A DNA stretch of 64,000 nucleotides from Welwitschia mirabilis (taxonomy: Eukaryota; Gnetophyta; Gnetopsida; Welwitschiales), in assembly GCA_051453625.1 (NCBI GenBank), contig JBOZIK010000001.1:127336255-127400254 (forward strand), written 5' to 3'. Below the pieces are notes generated by a model. The model was not told the origin of the DNA, did not search any database, and saw nothing but the letters and a program-made list of their open reading frames with translations. Below, piece by piece: positions 37,031-48,412 of this stretch; position 1 is the stretch's first letter; every line of letters starts with the position of its first letter. The position numbers were made by a program, and so were the translations under genes.

Positions 37031-38200
37031 ATGCCTTGTCATCATAAATTAAACCTTGAGGGTAGATCAGTTGTATCAAGTAATCAACATCAAGAGAATT
37101 CATAAGAGATTTAAAAACCTAATGATGGAAATTAACCACCATTCAACCTTAATACAAAAGCATTAATGAATACATTCATGCAATTCATATCACAAATAGT
37201 AAATCAAAGTTAAAACCTACAAGTAAACAATGGTATCAATCAACCTAAGGAAGTGAGTATCAGTATATTAATTTAAACTTTTATTAAGCTAAATCCACTA
37301 ATGTTTGTAAGAGGTTCAGATCCTTTCAAAGAAGAAGCATGGTTAAGTGATGTTCAAAAGGTTATAGGTACCTTAAGATGTGATGAATACAAAAAGACTT
37401 CTTTAGCTATTTATACATTACAAGAAGAATCTAACCAATACTGGAAAATGAAAATGACCAATTTAGGAGTCTATAACTTTCATGGAGGGAATTTGAATAC
37501 ATCTTTAAGAAGATGTATATCACCAAGTTCTATATTCACCAAAAGGTTACAAAATTCTACGATTAAGATAAGCCCCTAATGTGATCATAGAATCTCACAA
37601 AATAAATTTGTAGATTTATTAAGATACATATTACATATGCATCTAGATGAAGAATCTAAAATAAATCTCTTTATTTATAGTCTTCTTCCTTTTATTGTTG
37701 TCAAAGTATTCATGTTTTAACCTAAGAATCTAGAAGAGGCTATAGAAAAGATAAAGATAATAGAGTAAACTAGTAAATACAACAAAAAAATAAGAAGAAA
37801 ATTTATCCACAGAGACATATCCTTAAGGTAAATCAATCATGAATGTCTTATCAAAATAAGAATTCGCACTTTAGTAAAAATAATATAAGTAGCAGTTATA
37901 ACAAAAATATGAAGTTTAATCAACCTAAGTAGGATTTATTTAAAAAATATTAGAATGTTATTAGTTAAAGTTATGTAAGTAATTAACATCATAGGTCCAA
38001 TTTCTAGAAAATTGCTAGTCGGTATGAGTATCAAAATCAATATAATAGAGATATATGCTTTTAATGTAAAGAAAATCATAAAGTAAAAGAATGTTTACTA
38101 CATAATGGAAACCCTCTTAATCAGTAACTAGAAAATCCTCAAAGATCAAAAAACATTTTTTTTATTAATAGGATGACTTTGAGTAGTAGTAGATAATCAA
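37031..38200 (+). pseudogene. Chromovirus gag remnant with zinc knuckle
   Basis: The ATG at 37031 (MPCHHKLNLEGRS) is in frame with the main open stretch 37301-37579; three stops intervene. The core reads LNPLMFVRGSDPFKEEAWL, then a helix ending in YTLQEESNQYW, matching the chromovirus gag capsid region. Later, in another frame, YNRDICF leads to a CCHC knuckle (38056-38094): C-F-stop-C-K-E-N-H-K-V-K-E-C. It has one residue fewer than the usual C-x2-C-x4-H-x4-C between the second Cys and His, and a stop inside. Gag forms the particle and binds RNA; this copy is inactive. Confidence 0.8.
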
Positions 38201-38244
38201 GGATTGTAATTTTAGAGTTTTGTCATAAAAGGTAAGGCTTTACT

Positions 38245-38420
38245 TAATAATAATGAAGTAATTATTTTATCTAATTATGAGGCAACTCATTACTTCATAT
38301 CTTCTAGAAATTTTGCAAGAGAAAAATTATGTTATATTCAAATTAATGGATGCATAAAGCTAGCAAATGGGTTCATGTCCAAAGTTAATCAGTAAGTTCA
38401 AAACTATAACAAATTGTTAT
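38245..38420 (+). pseudogene. Chromovirus protease remnant
   Basis: VIILSNYEATHYFIS (38258-38302) corresponds to the D-S-G-A-T-H-x-F-I-S active site of chromovirus proteases. The catalytic Asp is Asn (AAT, 38273-38275), Ser is Tyr and Gly is Glu. CIKLANGFMSKVNQ follows in frame, as in relatives. Inactive. Confidence 0.7.
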
Positions 38421-38558
38421 TGACTTAGACAAATATGAAATTGTTTATGTATGAATTGGTTAATGAAAAATAGAGTAGTTATAAATTGTAAAAAGCATCA
38501 AATAGAAATGATGAATCATGGTTAAAGGCTAATCTTTTAAAGTCATTACATATCAGCT

Positions 38559-39131
38559 GTGAAGAATTTAATTAATGCAAAGCATATGGAAAGAGAACTT
38601 AAAAAGGGATCACTACTTTATATGCTATACCTAAAATCAAGTATGTTAAAGAAAGAAGAACTTTCAGTAAAGAATATATCAATATTCCAAGAATATCTTG
38701 ATATATTTACAACAGAATTCACAAGAATGCCACCACTTTGAAAATTTAAGTTTTCTATTGAATTAATCTTAGGAACCCAATTAATTTTTAAGGCACTATA
38801 TAGAATGTCTTCTACATAAATGAAAGAATTAAAAATCTATCTTAAAGGACTCTTATAAAAATTCTTCATTTCTCCTAGTATATCACCATGAGGATTACCT
38901 ATACTATTTGTAAAGAATAAAGATAGAATACTAAGATTATGTATTCATTATAGATAGTTAAATAAGGTTACCATCAAGAGGAAGTATCTGTTACTAAGAA
39001 TAGATAACCTTTTTATTAGCTCAAAGAAGATAAGGTAATCTAAAATCTGTATATATTCAAGTTTTAATTAAGAAATAAGATATTCATAAAATAGAATTTA
39101 GAACCCACTATGATTATTATGAGTTTACTAC
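38559..39131 (+). pseudogene. Chromovirus reverse transcriptase, N-terminal half
   Basis: After a linker (38559-38741, ending ISIFQEYLDIFTTEFTRMPP) the RT begins. Blocks in order are ALYRMSS and MKELK (about 38796-38834), FVKNKDRILRLCIHYR (about 38908-38955), LNKVTIKRKYLLLRIDNLF (38959-39015), then EFRTHYDYYEFTT up to the E3 junction. TGA at 38889-38891 replaces the Trp of the 'SPWGAP' motif, a G-to-A change. The reading continues in register at 51984, beyond E3 and one copy of its 5-bp target duplication. Confidence 0.85.
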
Positions 39132-39983
39132 TATTATAGTGTAAATTTGTGCAATCTTTAAATCCTTAGGTAAAAACTATAAATTGTAATACTTGTAGAA
39201 ACACATACTAGTATAGACAAGAGTTAACTTGAATGTTATAATTTTTTGAAGGCATTAGGCTATAAGTTAGAGAATTGATTTTACAAAGTATTTTAGCCTT
39301 CCTATTTTAGTAAATGAAAATAAAGAATAATACAATTTAATGCAAGATGAAGATGATGATGATGAGATGCAAGTGTAATGAGTTCTATTTGGATTCCAAT
39401 CCTCTTATCACAAGAATTACTTCCTATAACTTAGATCAATTATAAATAGGTTTTTCACTTGTTCCTAACTAATACAAACTATAAGATATGATAAACAGAA
39501 TATGAATAATGTAATTATGGAATGGGATGAAATAGAATGTAATGAAAAATCTAAACTAACAAAGTCAACCATAACAAAGGTCATCCTTATGATTTAAATA
39601 AACTATATAATTGTCATAAAACCATAATCAACTTAAACCATAAGGTACATTTAAATAATATTAGTGAAAAGAGTTCTTGAATTAATCATCAATTTAACAT
39701 CCACTTACAATAAAGTAGCAGCACCTCAATGGAGGATACTTAGCTCAAAACCAAGGTAATATTATCTTTATAGTAAATGGATGGATCCCTTATCCTTCAA
39801 TCTTCCAGTATAAGAATATCTAGTATAAAAGATGGAAATGGAAGTGAAGGAAAAAGAGGGTATTTATAGTTTTACATTAAAATTTCACAAGCTCAACCCT
39901 AAAAATTGGAGAAAAAACCCTAGTAACCCACATGAGCTATAAGACTCATTTACAAAGATAATTCTCTCCATCCATACAAAATA

Positions 39984-40027
39984 GCTATCATCCTAACTAT
40001 AATGGGGATGATAATGGAGATGATACT
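39984..40027. repeat. 44-bp double palindrome, E3 3' LTR module 1
   Basis: Outer arms GCTATCATC and GATGATACT (7 of 9 paired). The inner dyad is weak. The partner in the other LTR is at 51586-51629. Confidence 0.6.
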
Positions 40028-40099
40028 CCATGTTAAAAGGTGATCCATTAGCTTTTAGACCTCATAGTTAACTCTGTAGCTTTAATCCATGTCAGTAGT

Positions 40100-40143
40100 A
40101 GTATTATCTTTCCTGTTATGGGGATAACAGAGGGGACGACAGA
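40100..40143. repeat. 44-bp double palindrome, E3 3' LTR module 2
   Basis: Inner arms CCTGTTAT and ATAACAGA pair at 7 of 8 around GGGG. Relative to its partner at 51701-51744 both arms differ at the mirror position (GTTAT/ATAAC against GTCAT/ATGAC), so pairing is kept. Confidence 0.65.
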
Positions 40144-40378
40144 TCTATCTATCTTCTAGCTCAAAGGGAAATCAATCTTATACTTGGTTATTCATTTCTT
40201 TAAAGCATGAAGTATCAAAATAAGCCTGAGATGCCTTCAAATATGTAAAGAATTGCATTTTTTAGTGAAAATCCCATCAATATTCCATAATCATCAGAAT
40301 TACCTTTAAACCTATATAAATGTCTTGTAAAAATATTTAAAATACATCATTAAATTCCTACAAATTAGCATCACAACA

Positions 40379-42595
40379 TAGCCCCTTACTTAGCCTTATC
40401 AGTTCTTGGAAAAGTTAGCGATCAACTATATTATGAGCCAATTTAATTAGGATAACTAGTAAATAGAAAAATGTAATTTTTAGTTTAATTTTTATCATGT
40501 AGGAATAGACATCAAAAACCATAACTGATATAAACACTGACATATTCATAAGCACCCTACTTAAACACATTGCAGGAGAACAAATGAATGTTATACATAC
40601 ACAAAAAGGCATAAAATGTAATAAGGATAGCTCAAAAAATAATAACATGTATGCATAATTTAAGATAGTGATACTAAAACGGATGTGTAAAACTTAAGTA
40701 GTGATAATCAAAGAATGATTCATCCAAGTTTATTAATGTAATCTACAAGGGTCAAAGTACAAGAGTAATCATAACATTCTTTCCCTTATTATGATGTATT
40801 AGATGTTTTGAAACATAGCTATAAGAAAACTCTGTGAGTGTGCTACTATGTTCCTTCAAGATAAAGTCCATAAAATTTTATTCAAGTAACATGAAATCAT
40901 ATGCAAATAATTCATCACAAATATGTATCGTAAAAGCTCAAAAATGATCATTTTAAATTTAAAATGTTTTCTCAATATTTCTCAAGAAGGTTAAAAAAGA
41001 TGTCCTAACCCCCCATAGATGAAACAAGACACCCTAGATTACAAGAGAGTGAAAATAATGATTGTCATATTGTCTACTATTGGAAGATACAAATGGGAAA
41101 ACACTACTCAAATAAGATGTTGAAAAAATGGGAAAAACTAGAAAATTTCTATAACTAGTCAAGCATTAGAAAAGAAACATAAAATCAAGAAGAAGGTAAA
41201 AATTGAAGAATTATCATAAAAAACATAACCATGGTGAAAAGAGACTTATGAAAAAAGGATGTTCAAGAGAAAATAATTAGACCATAATAATTTACTAAGT
41301 AGAAGGAATTAATGATCAAAAGAACTCTTCAAATGTATCCAAACTCAGGAAGCATGGAAAAAGTAAGAAAGTAAAACTCAAAAGAGAAAGTATCATCATC
41401 ACCTATTAAAAGAGAAAGCAAAACAACCCTCATGGATAAAAATCTGTGAGTAATATTAGCAAGAAACTATTAAAATAATTAGATCCACAATATTATATTA
41501 AAAAGGTATGAAAAAAACTTTGAAAACTCCAATAAACGGCTAAGGAAAAAAAATGAAAATAGATAACTAGTAACATAAATTAGATTATTTACTTATCCTA
41601 AATTATAACCTAACAAATTCACTTGGTAAAAATCATAAAATCACTTGATGAGAAATGCATGATAGTATGTAAAACTCATAAAATACCATTTGAATATGCA
41701 ATGATTATGATGATGTAATGAATGTCTAATGTTATCAAATAATGAATGATAGGATAAAAAGCTATTAAAGACATGAACTCACTAGCTCACATATCAAAGC
41801 AACAATAGAATATAAAAAAGTAAAATGATCATGTGGAAGGACTATATGCAAAAGGACTCTAGAAAATAAGTAACACCTCTGATGACATTAGTGATATCAC
41901 TGATCTTGTAGCCTCTAAGTAAAATTTACTTTAATATGATGAGAGGATTGAAACCACTATTAGAGGAGTAAAATCCCACACAACATAGTCAACTAATCCA
42001 CCAGTGGAGTTTCCATAGCTACCATATCACACTGTCAAAGGTTCCTCTTAGGAAAATGTTTTCCAGTGAGCTTACAGTAGGACATCATGATGACCATGGT
42101 TTTAGCTTAGATATTGAAAGATCATGATCATTATTTCTTTTTTCCTCTTGATTGAGTAAAAAGATTCTACATGATCAAGTACTCATAAGGATAAAAATGA
42201 AGTAATGAGATGAGGAACAAGCAAGAACATGCAAAAACAACTAATTACTCACATCATTGAAAGAGGAAAAAAAGAACCAAGACATCTTCCTTTTCAATGA
42301 ANNNNNNNNNNNNNNNNNNNNNNNNNNNNNNNNNNNNNNNNNNNNNNNNNNNNNNNNNNNNNNNNNNNNNNNNNNNNNNATCATGATTACTTCATAAAGT
42401 AATACATAAGTTAAGTTACATATATTTGAGTAATAGCATGATGTCTACCTAAGGAATAAATAAAGGAGGAATTTAGATAATGGTAAGAGGAAGGTCCTCC
42501 TCATTAAGAGGGGCTTCTAAGATAAATGCTTGTATTATGTTCAAGGTTTCATCAGTAGATGATTCATAAAATTTTAACCTTTATCCATTGAATTT
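40379..42595 (-). other. E3 polypurine tract and 3' non-coding region
   Basis: The complement of the polypurine tract lies at 40379-40395 (minus strand GGCTAAGTAAGGGGCTA). The region up to integrase is non-coding and shares blocks with E0 (4581-6216) and E1 (13881-17017). A 78-base N gap lies at 42302-42379. The 77-codon open stretch on the minus strand at 40415-40648 has no motif. Confidence 0.65.
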
Positions 42596-42599
42596 TTGA

Positions 42600-43640
42600 A
42601 TTTTTCTTATGTTTGGATCAAAGATTTTGACTAAGCTATTTAAACGCACTTTTTTAATAAGATAAGAATCTAGTCATTTATAGGTTACCTTGTTGTGTAA
42701 AAGGTGTACGCGGGTAGTATATAAAAGGACAAGTTGACCAAGTTCAAATTGGTTATGGAGAATCTTTTTGTCATGTTTGAACTTAATGTGGACTTTATGA
42801 AGGAGTTAATAATGGATGGTACAAGTACGCTTTTCATCTAAATGATCAATTGGGATAATCAAGTTTTAATATTTTTATCCAAGTTTACAAGGTTAATTTG
42901 ATAAGTGGATCAATAGGAGTTATAACAAATATCAACTAGCAAGATACAAACTTTTCTATACACAAGCTCCTATGGTGAGAAACTAAGAGAGTTGTGCCAA
43001 GTAGTATGGTAAGCCTAAAGAATGTCATTAAGTTTAGAGAACCAAGATTTCTTATTGATAGAGACTAATTTTTGAAGCATATTTTTAATTTTTCTATTCA
43101 CATTTCCTTCTTGGCCATTAGTTTTGAATGATAAGTACATATAATTCTATGTTTAATGTTAATAGATAAAAGAAGTTTTTAAAAAAGGTGATTACTGAAA
43201 TGCGCTTCTTGATTTCTAATGATGATTCTAGGAAAATCAAAACATTGAAAGATATGAGTTTAGAAAAAATTGCAAATAGTCCAGGCATCATTCATGGTAT
43301 TAGAAATAGCTTTGATCCACTTAGTAACATAATTAATGATCACTGATATGTAATCCTTGTCATGAGAAGGTGATTTGATAGGGCTATGAATTCAATCCCC
43401 AATAATCAAAAGGTTCACATTCAAGCATAGGTTTAAAGGGTGTATCCTAAGAACAAGTTAGGCTACCATAATGTTGACAAACATTGCACCTTCTAGCAAA
43501 GTTAACGAGTCTTTAAAAAGAATAGGCCAATAAAAACTAGAAAGAAAAATTTTCATGGTAGTATTTTAACCACTAAAATGTCCCCCACATAGCTCATTAT
43601 GGTCAAGGTTAAGGATCTCTAATCTTTCCCACTTAGGCAT
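42600..43640 (-). pseudogene. E3 integrase remnant
   Basis: On the minus strand: GGHFSG (about 43570-43590) and ARRCNVCQHYG (about 43455-43490) are the zinc-binding domain ends, with the C-x2-C kept. YVTKWIKAISNTMNDAW (about 43275-43330) follows the first catalytic strand, whose Asp region is disrupted by a stop. NGQEGNVNRKIKNM (about 43080-43130) is the 'TNGQAE..NREIK' helix; the catalytic Glu aligns with the kept Glu. WAYHTTWHNSL and SPYELVYRK (about 42960-43025) complete the core. Inactive by stops. Confidence 0.8.
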
Positions 43641-43699
43641 ACATTTATGCATGATTTGGCCTTTACATCTTCTACAAAGATGGGGTTCATTCCACTCAT

Positions 43700-44330
43700 A
43701 ATTACTAATCCTATGAAGGAAAGATTTTTATTGGTTATGATTCCAATGTTAAGGTTTTCTTATGATAACAAAGTAGTTCACAATATTAGCATACCAAGTA
43801 ATGGGATGAGTAGAAGAGATTGCATAAAGTTGTTCAACAGCAAATAGTTATTCAGAAAGGAATCATTTATGGGAAGTTAATCATGAGAACAAGAAAGTCG
43901 AGATAGGTGATTTGTAATGCTATTATGTTTTTTAGCCCTATCAATGATGGTGAGATTGAATTTTTGCATAAAAAGGATTCACCTAATAAGTCTAGTACTA
44001 AAATCCTTCTTAGTCATAAGATAGCATATGGTTGTATGATCTATGTAAACATTAGTATGAAAGACAAGAAGATAGTATCTAAGATGATCAAGGAAAAAGA
44101 TAATGGTCTTTTAGTAGTAGTATAGTTAGATTGGTATTTGAACAAAGTTTTACTAAGATAGGATATGACTTAAAATCATTTCCATATTTTTGATTAAGAA
44201 CATCACCCATGACAATGTTTCTTACATCACACATGGGTTTAAAATCTTTAGTCCAATTGGGACTCATGATAATAGGTTCAGAAGAAACGTTAAGTGTATC
44301 AAATGCAAGTTGACATAAATTATTCTAATT
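43700..44330 (-). pseudogene. E3 RNase H remnant
   Basis: The minus strand near 44230-44290 reads FKPMCDVRNIVMGDVLNQKYG, corresponding to the first catalytic strand of RNase H with its Asp kept. Downstream blocks of the domain are scattered over frames to about 43700. It follows the RT directly, as in all Ty3/gypsy elements. Confidence 0.65.
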
Positions 44331-45110
44331 AAATTTATATGAGTGAAGGGTTTTATAAACTTAGGCATAATCATGAGTAAAACAAATATAAAAACCAACA
44401 TAACTAAGAAATGATCTAACTTGTTTGACATTGGTTAAAGGGCTAATATTTTTAATGATATAAATTTTTATAGGGTCCATTTTAATCCCTTCCTTAGAAA
44501 TGTGGTGACCTAAAACAATTCCATTATTATCAAGAAGGAAACTCTTTTTTCAATTCAAATGTAGGCCACTTTCTATACATTGATCCAATACTTTCTCTAA
44601 TCTTTCTATGATTTATTCAAAAGTTTTACCAAAGATGGAGAAGTCATCCTTAAATATTTTAGTAAAATCCTCTATCATGTCAAAAACGTTCCCCATGATT
44701 GCTCGTTGGAAATTTCTAGGGGCATTACAAAGTCCAAAAGACATTTTTCTAAAGGCAAAGATTTTAACAGTGAGGTAAAATCTAGTTTTGCTTAGTCTTT
44801 ACTTGCTATGTAAACTTGATTATAGCCACTATACCTATCAATAAAATAACAATAGGCATGACCTTGGATTATATCAAGCATTTGACTAAGAAATAGTAAA
44901 GTATAATGATTCTTTTCAGTAACCTCATTAATTTTTCTAAAATTAATGCACATTTGCCATTTCACATCCTTTTTTGAAACTACTATAAAAGGGCTAACCC
45001 ACTCATTAGTAGATATAGCATAGATGATCTAAGCATCCATATGTTTAATAATTTCATCTTTTAACTACTTGCTTAAGCACTGGGTTAAGCCTTTGTGGGG
45101 GCTACCTAAC
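44330..45110 (-). pseudogene. E3 reverse transcriptase remnant
   Basis: Minus-strand blocks in order: PPQRLNPVLKQVVK (about 45060-45100), IIYAISTNEWVSPF (about 44990-45031, Trp retained), a YSGYNQVYIA block (about 44810-44840), SFGLCNAPRNFQ partly frameshifted (about 44710-44745), and FKDDFSIFG with both catalytic Asp codons at 44643-44648. Then GIVLGHHISKEGIKMDPIKI (about 44470-44530) and LTNVKQVRSFLSYVGFYI (about 44380-44440). The catalytic pair survives although stops interrupt the frame. It is the best-preserved RT in the window. Confidence 0.85.
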
Positions 45111-46190
45111 AGGTTTAGCATTATCCTCGAGGTAAATTTTGTGTTGTACTATGGAAAAAGGAATGACAGCTAAGTCTTTATGGGTGCAAGAAAAAACATC
45201 TTCTTTAGAAGTTAAAAAGGAGATCAAGTTGAATTCTTATTGAGGAGTAAGAAGGTTACTTATTATTAATGGTTTCTTTAGATTATTAGATAGGAAAATA
45301 TATTTAAGACCCTTGGAAAACTCATTTAGTTCTATGTTGTAATTTTCACTTGTCGTCTTGTCTGTCATGGAGATGACAGACATGGGATGAAATTATATAA
45401 AAAGGTTTTCTATTAAATAAACATGTTGATTTTCTTCCTAATTAAAAGATTCCTCATTCTCATACTCAAGACAATGTATTTTAGTTAAGTTATTATATAG
45501 AGTTGGTTCATGAAGAATTATCAATCTCTCTTCAATTGGGTAATGTTGTAAAAATAAGGTCGGTTTAAGTTCTTCTTCTAAGTTAGACTCATCTCTTATT
45601 TCTTTTTTATTAGCAACAAAAAATTGAATGATAAACTTCTTATTTCCTATACAACATTCCATCATTCTAGTTCATATGTCAATGATACAATGGGCAGTTG
45701 CACAAAAGCTCTCCCTAAGAGTAGTAGATAACCTCCATCATGCTCTACCTCAATTATTACTATATCTATAGGATAAAAAGCTTTCTCTATTTGGATGACT
45801 GGGTTCTTGATAATCCATAAGCATCTTAATTAAAGTATTAGCTAATTCTAAGATGATTTGTGTAGGTTCTATTCTGTTTTCCAACCTAAGTCTTTTACAT
45901 ATAGGAAGAGGCCTGATGTTTACACTAGCTCCTATGTTAATTAAAGATTTTTAAATTATTTTGTTTCCTTTCAAGGTGACACTTACTGTTACTACCCTAG
46001 GGTCTTTTAATGTAAGACATTTTTTCATGACTAAGTTGGAAATGAGCATAATAGAAATGGTATATTTTTGTTTTCTTCTTATTAGATCTTTCCACAACTT
46101 AGAATATTTAGGATTTTTTTGCAAGAGTTTCCAAAAAGATAAGTTGATATTTACCTCTTGCATCAAGGTTTTCAAGTGCTCATCATAAGT
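45111..46190 (-). pseudogene. E3 protease and protease-RT linker remnant
   Basis: NPKYSKLWKDLIRRK (about 46090-46135) precedes the protease core SLINIGASVNIRPLPICKRL (about 45885-45944). The active-site Asp is Asn (codon 45936-45938 on the minus strand) while Ile-Gly-Ala-Ser is intact. The linker follows as an open 75-codon stretch (45438-45665) containing KPTLFLQHYPIEERL, shared with 12397-12440. Between it and RT lies a near-perfect inverted repeat at 45359-45382. Confidence 0.75.
45348..45394. repeat. Palindromic module inside E3 pol linker, 10-bp perfect inner stem
   Basis: TGTCTGTCAT and ATGACAGACA (45359-45382) are perfectly complementary around GGAG. Outer arms GTCGTC and GATGA are offset by about one base, so the whole is 46-47 bp. 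It is the strongest stem of the set and lies in what should be translated sequence. Confidence 0.65.
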
Positions 46191-47937
46191 AGGATTTATG
46201 TTTAATCTATCAAGACAAGGATTAAATGGGTTCTTTTCTTTCTTTTATTGTAAAGAATTTTTAGTGGAGGTTTTAGCATGTGATATTAATGAAAAGTTAA
46301 ATGAGTTCAGAACTTCTACATCATCCTCTTTATTACTCTTTTCATTATTTTTGGAAGTTAAAACCTTATGGGTAGGAGGTGGTGTATCATTTCCACTTTT
46401 TGTTACTACCTTTAAATCTCTCTTAGCTTCATTTGAGTTGTGTAAAGATTTAGATTCAAGAGACTCTTATAGTTTTTGATTGGAAAACATCATTTGTTAA
46501 AGAATATTAACTAAGTTTTCAATATTACTATTAGTCTTTTCTTTCACCTTCTTCAATTCTGTTATAGAATCTCTAAGTGGATCATTTTGATTTGATTGAA
46601 AATTAAGATTATTTTATTGGATGTTTGGATTCTTGAATCTATTCTAAAAAGGTTTCTATAGTAATTATACATCTAATCTTTGTTAAAACTATGATTAACT
46701 TTTAAATTTAAGTGTTCTTTGATTAAATGCATAAACTTCCTCGAACATCCTCTCTTTACAAGTTGGTAAAAAGGGATACTCTTTAGTTAAATGAGAGTTG
46801 TCTTCACAAATATCACAAGTTGAATTTGTGTTTTTATCTTGTACTACCTTTTCTTCACCTATTAATTAAGTGTAATTATCCAAAGTCATAATAAAATCCT
46901 TAATTATGTTGATTGAATCACCTCTCTCTTCTTCCTCATCATGTTTTACCTCCTTTAGATCTTTTATAATTTAGCCTATGATTTGATTTTCTTTAGAGGG
47001 CATAGGCCAAGTTTGACTTGTTTATACTACATTTTCCAACATGCTTCCTGCTTCTTCCAAAACTAAGTTCAATAAGTTGCTTCTATAAGAAAAATCTATA
47101 ATTTATTTAGTTTGATAATTCAATCCACTATAGAAATAATTGACTAACTCTTTCTTATAGAATTCATCAATAGGATTGAAATGTCTAGCTATGATATAAT
47201 GTTAATAGGATATGACATAATCCTCATGAAGTTGTTATTGAAAGTTGATTACTTTCTTTATTTTTTATCTCATGGAATGTTCACTCAAGAATCATTTAGT
47301 AAAAACTTCTTGCACTTAAATCCATGACTTAATACTTTTATATGAAATGGTATTAAGCCAAAATTTTTCCCTTTCTCTGAGTGTGATTAGAAAAATAATC
47401 ATATATGTATGATAATCAATAAATTTCTTTCCATTCCCTAAGGTAAGCAAAAGTTGTTTGATGTCAACTAAATATTGGAAAGGATCTTTCTCAGGTTCCC
47501 CTAGAAAATTTAGATAAGCACTCAAGTTTATTAACTCTACATCATCATTGGGGGATAAATCAAAGGGATTTTGTATTTCATGTTTTTAATTAGTAATTAA
47601 ATCTCTAAGTAATATTTGCATTTGAAGTAGAAGTTTCTATTATGATTTGAGTACTTAACAAAGCAACTTGTTTTTATTTTTGTGATAATTTTAACATATT
47701 TGAAGAAGAAATAACACAATCTACTTCTATGCTATAATTGTCTTTTTGCAAAATCTAATTTTTAAATAATAAAAGCAAAAAAACACTTCATCTTTAATTC
47801 TTGGAATTTGTGTACCTGGGGTGTGCATACCTAAATTTTTCTTGAAGTTGAAGAATCCTCCTCTGATATTTTCTTTAATCATGTTCTACTCTCTCTAATA
47901 TTTTCTATTTCTACTAGAATTTACCATGTCTCTACAT
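46191..47937 (-). pseudogene. E3 gag remnant, copy A
   Basis: The ATG at 47937 (minus strand) begins MVNSSRNRKY. Then GEPEKDPFQYLVDIKQLL and LREREKFWLNTI (47316-47525) form the capsid helices of the retrotransposon gag domain. A 'LEEAGSML'-like block lies near 47050. The zinc knuckle C-D-I-C-E-D-N-S-H-L-T-K-E-Y (46776-46817) has its last Cys changed to Tyr (G-to-A). The stretch 46200-46480 is a Ser/Lys/Glu-rich linker. Gag builds the particle and packages RNA. Confidence 0.8.
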
Positions 47938-48312
47938 GCTTAAGAAATAAAGAAAATCAAAATAAAAAATTTCAGACTATTGTCCATCTATCAAAGTAAC
48001 AAAAAGTAAACTCAAATAAAAATTAGCAAAAATAAAAATTCAAACTATCATCTATATTTTCATGGAAATGACAGGTACGATGATAATATTTTCATTACTG
48101 ATTTTTAAAAAAAGAAAATAAATTCAAAACTTCAAAACTATTGTTTCTTATGTCATTGGAATAATAGAAAGCATGCCAAGGATCTTAAAAAATATGGAAA
48201 ATAAAACTTGGTAAAATAAACTCATTAGATCTATGCAAAAAATACAATACTATTTCAAATAAATAACCTAAATAAAAATTTAAGGTACTTATTTGGATAG
48301 TGACAATCCCCT
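47938..48312 (-). other. E3 5' leader, copy A (truncated by gap)
   Basis: Aligns with 50269-50700 up to GGATAGTGACAATC just before the gap 48313-48412, so the primer site and any LTR of this copy are hidden or absent. It holds two recognisable palindromic modules and a degraded third near 47973. Confidence 0.6.
48044..48087. repeat. 44-bp double palindrome, leader copy A
   Basis: Outer arms ACTATCATC and GATGATAAT pair at 8 of 9. Its counterpart in copy B is 50416-50459. A decayed counterpart of 50525 is at 48137-48180. Confidence 0.65.
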
Positions 48313-48412
48313 NNNNNNNNNNNNNNNNNNNNNNNNNNNNNNNNNNNNNNNNNNNNNNNNNNNNNNNNNNNNNNNNNNNNNNNNNNNNNNNNNNNNNNNN
48401 NNNNNNNNNNNN

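Larger units (their letters stand above)
39132..40378 (-). repeat. E3 3' LTR
   Basis: 1247 bp; right end GCATCACAACA, left end TATTATAG against TGTTGTAG in the partner, so the left terminus has lost its TG through G-to-A. It aligns with 50736-51978 throughout. Two palindromic modules at 39984 and 40100. Confidence 0.85.

Noticed and set aside
45961-46479. Plus-strand open stretches 45961-46188 and 46198-46479
   Set aside because: Antisense shadows of the E3 protease and gag linker coded on the minus strand.
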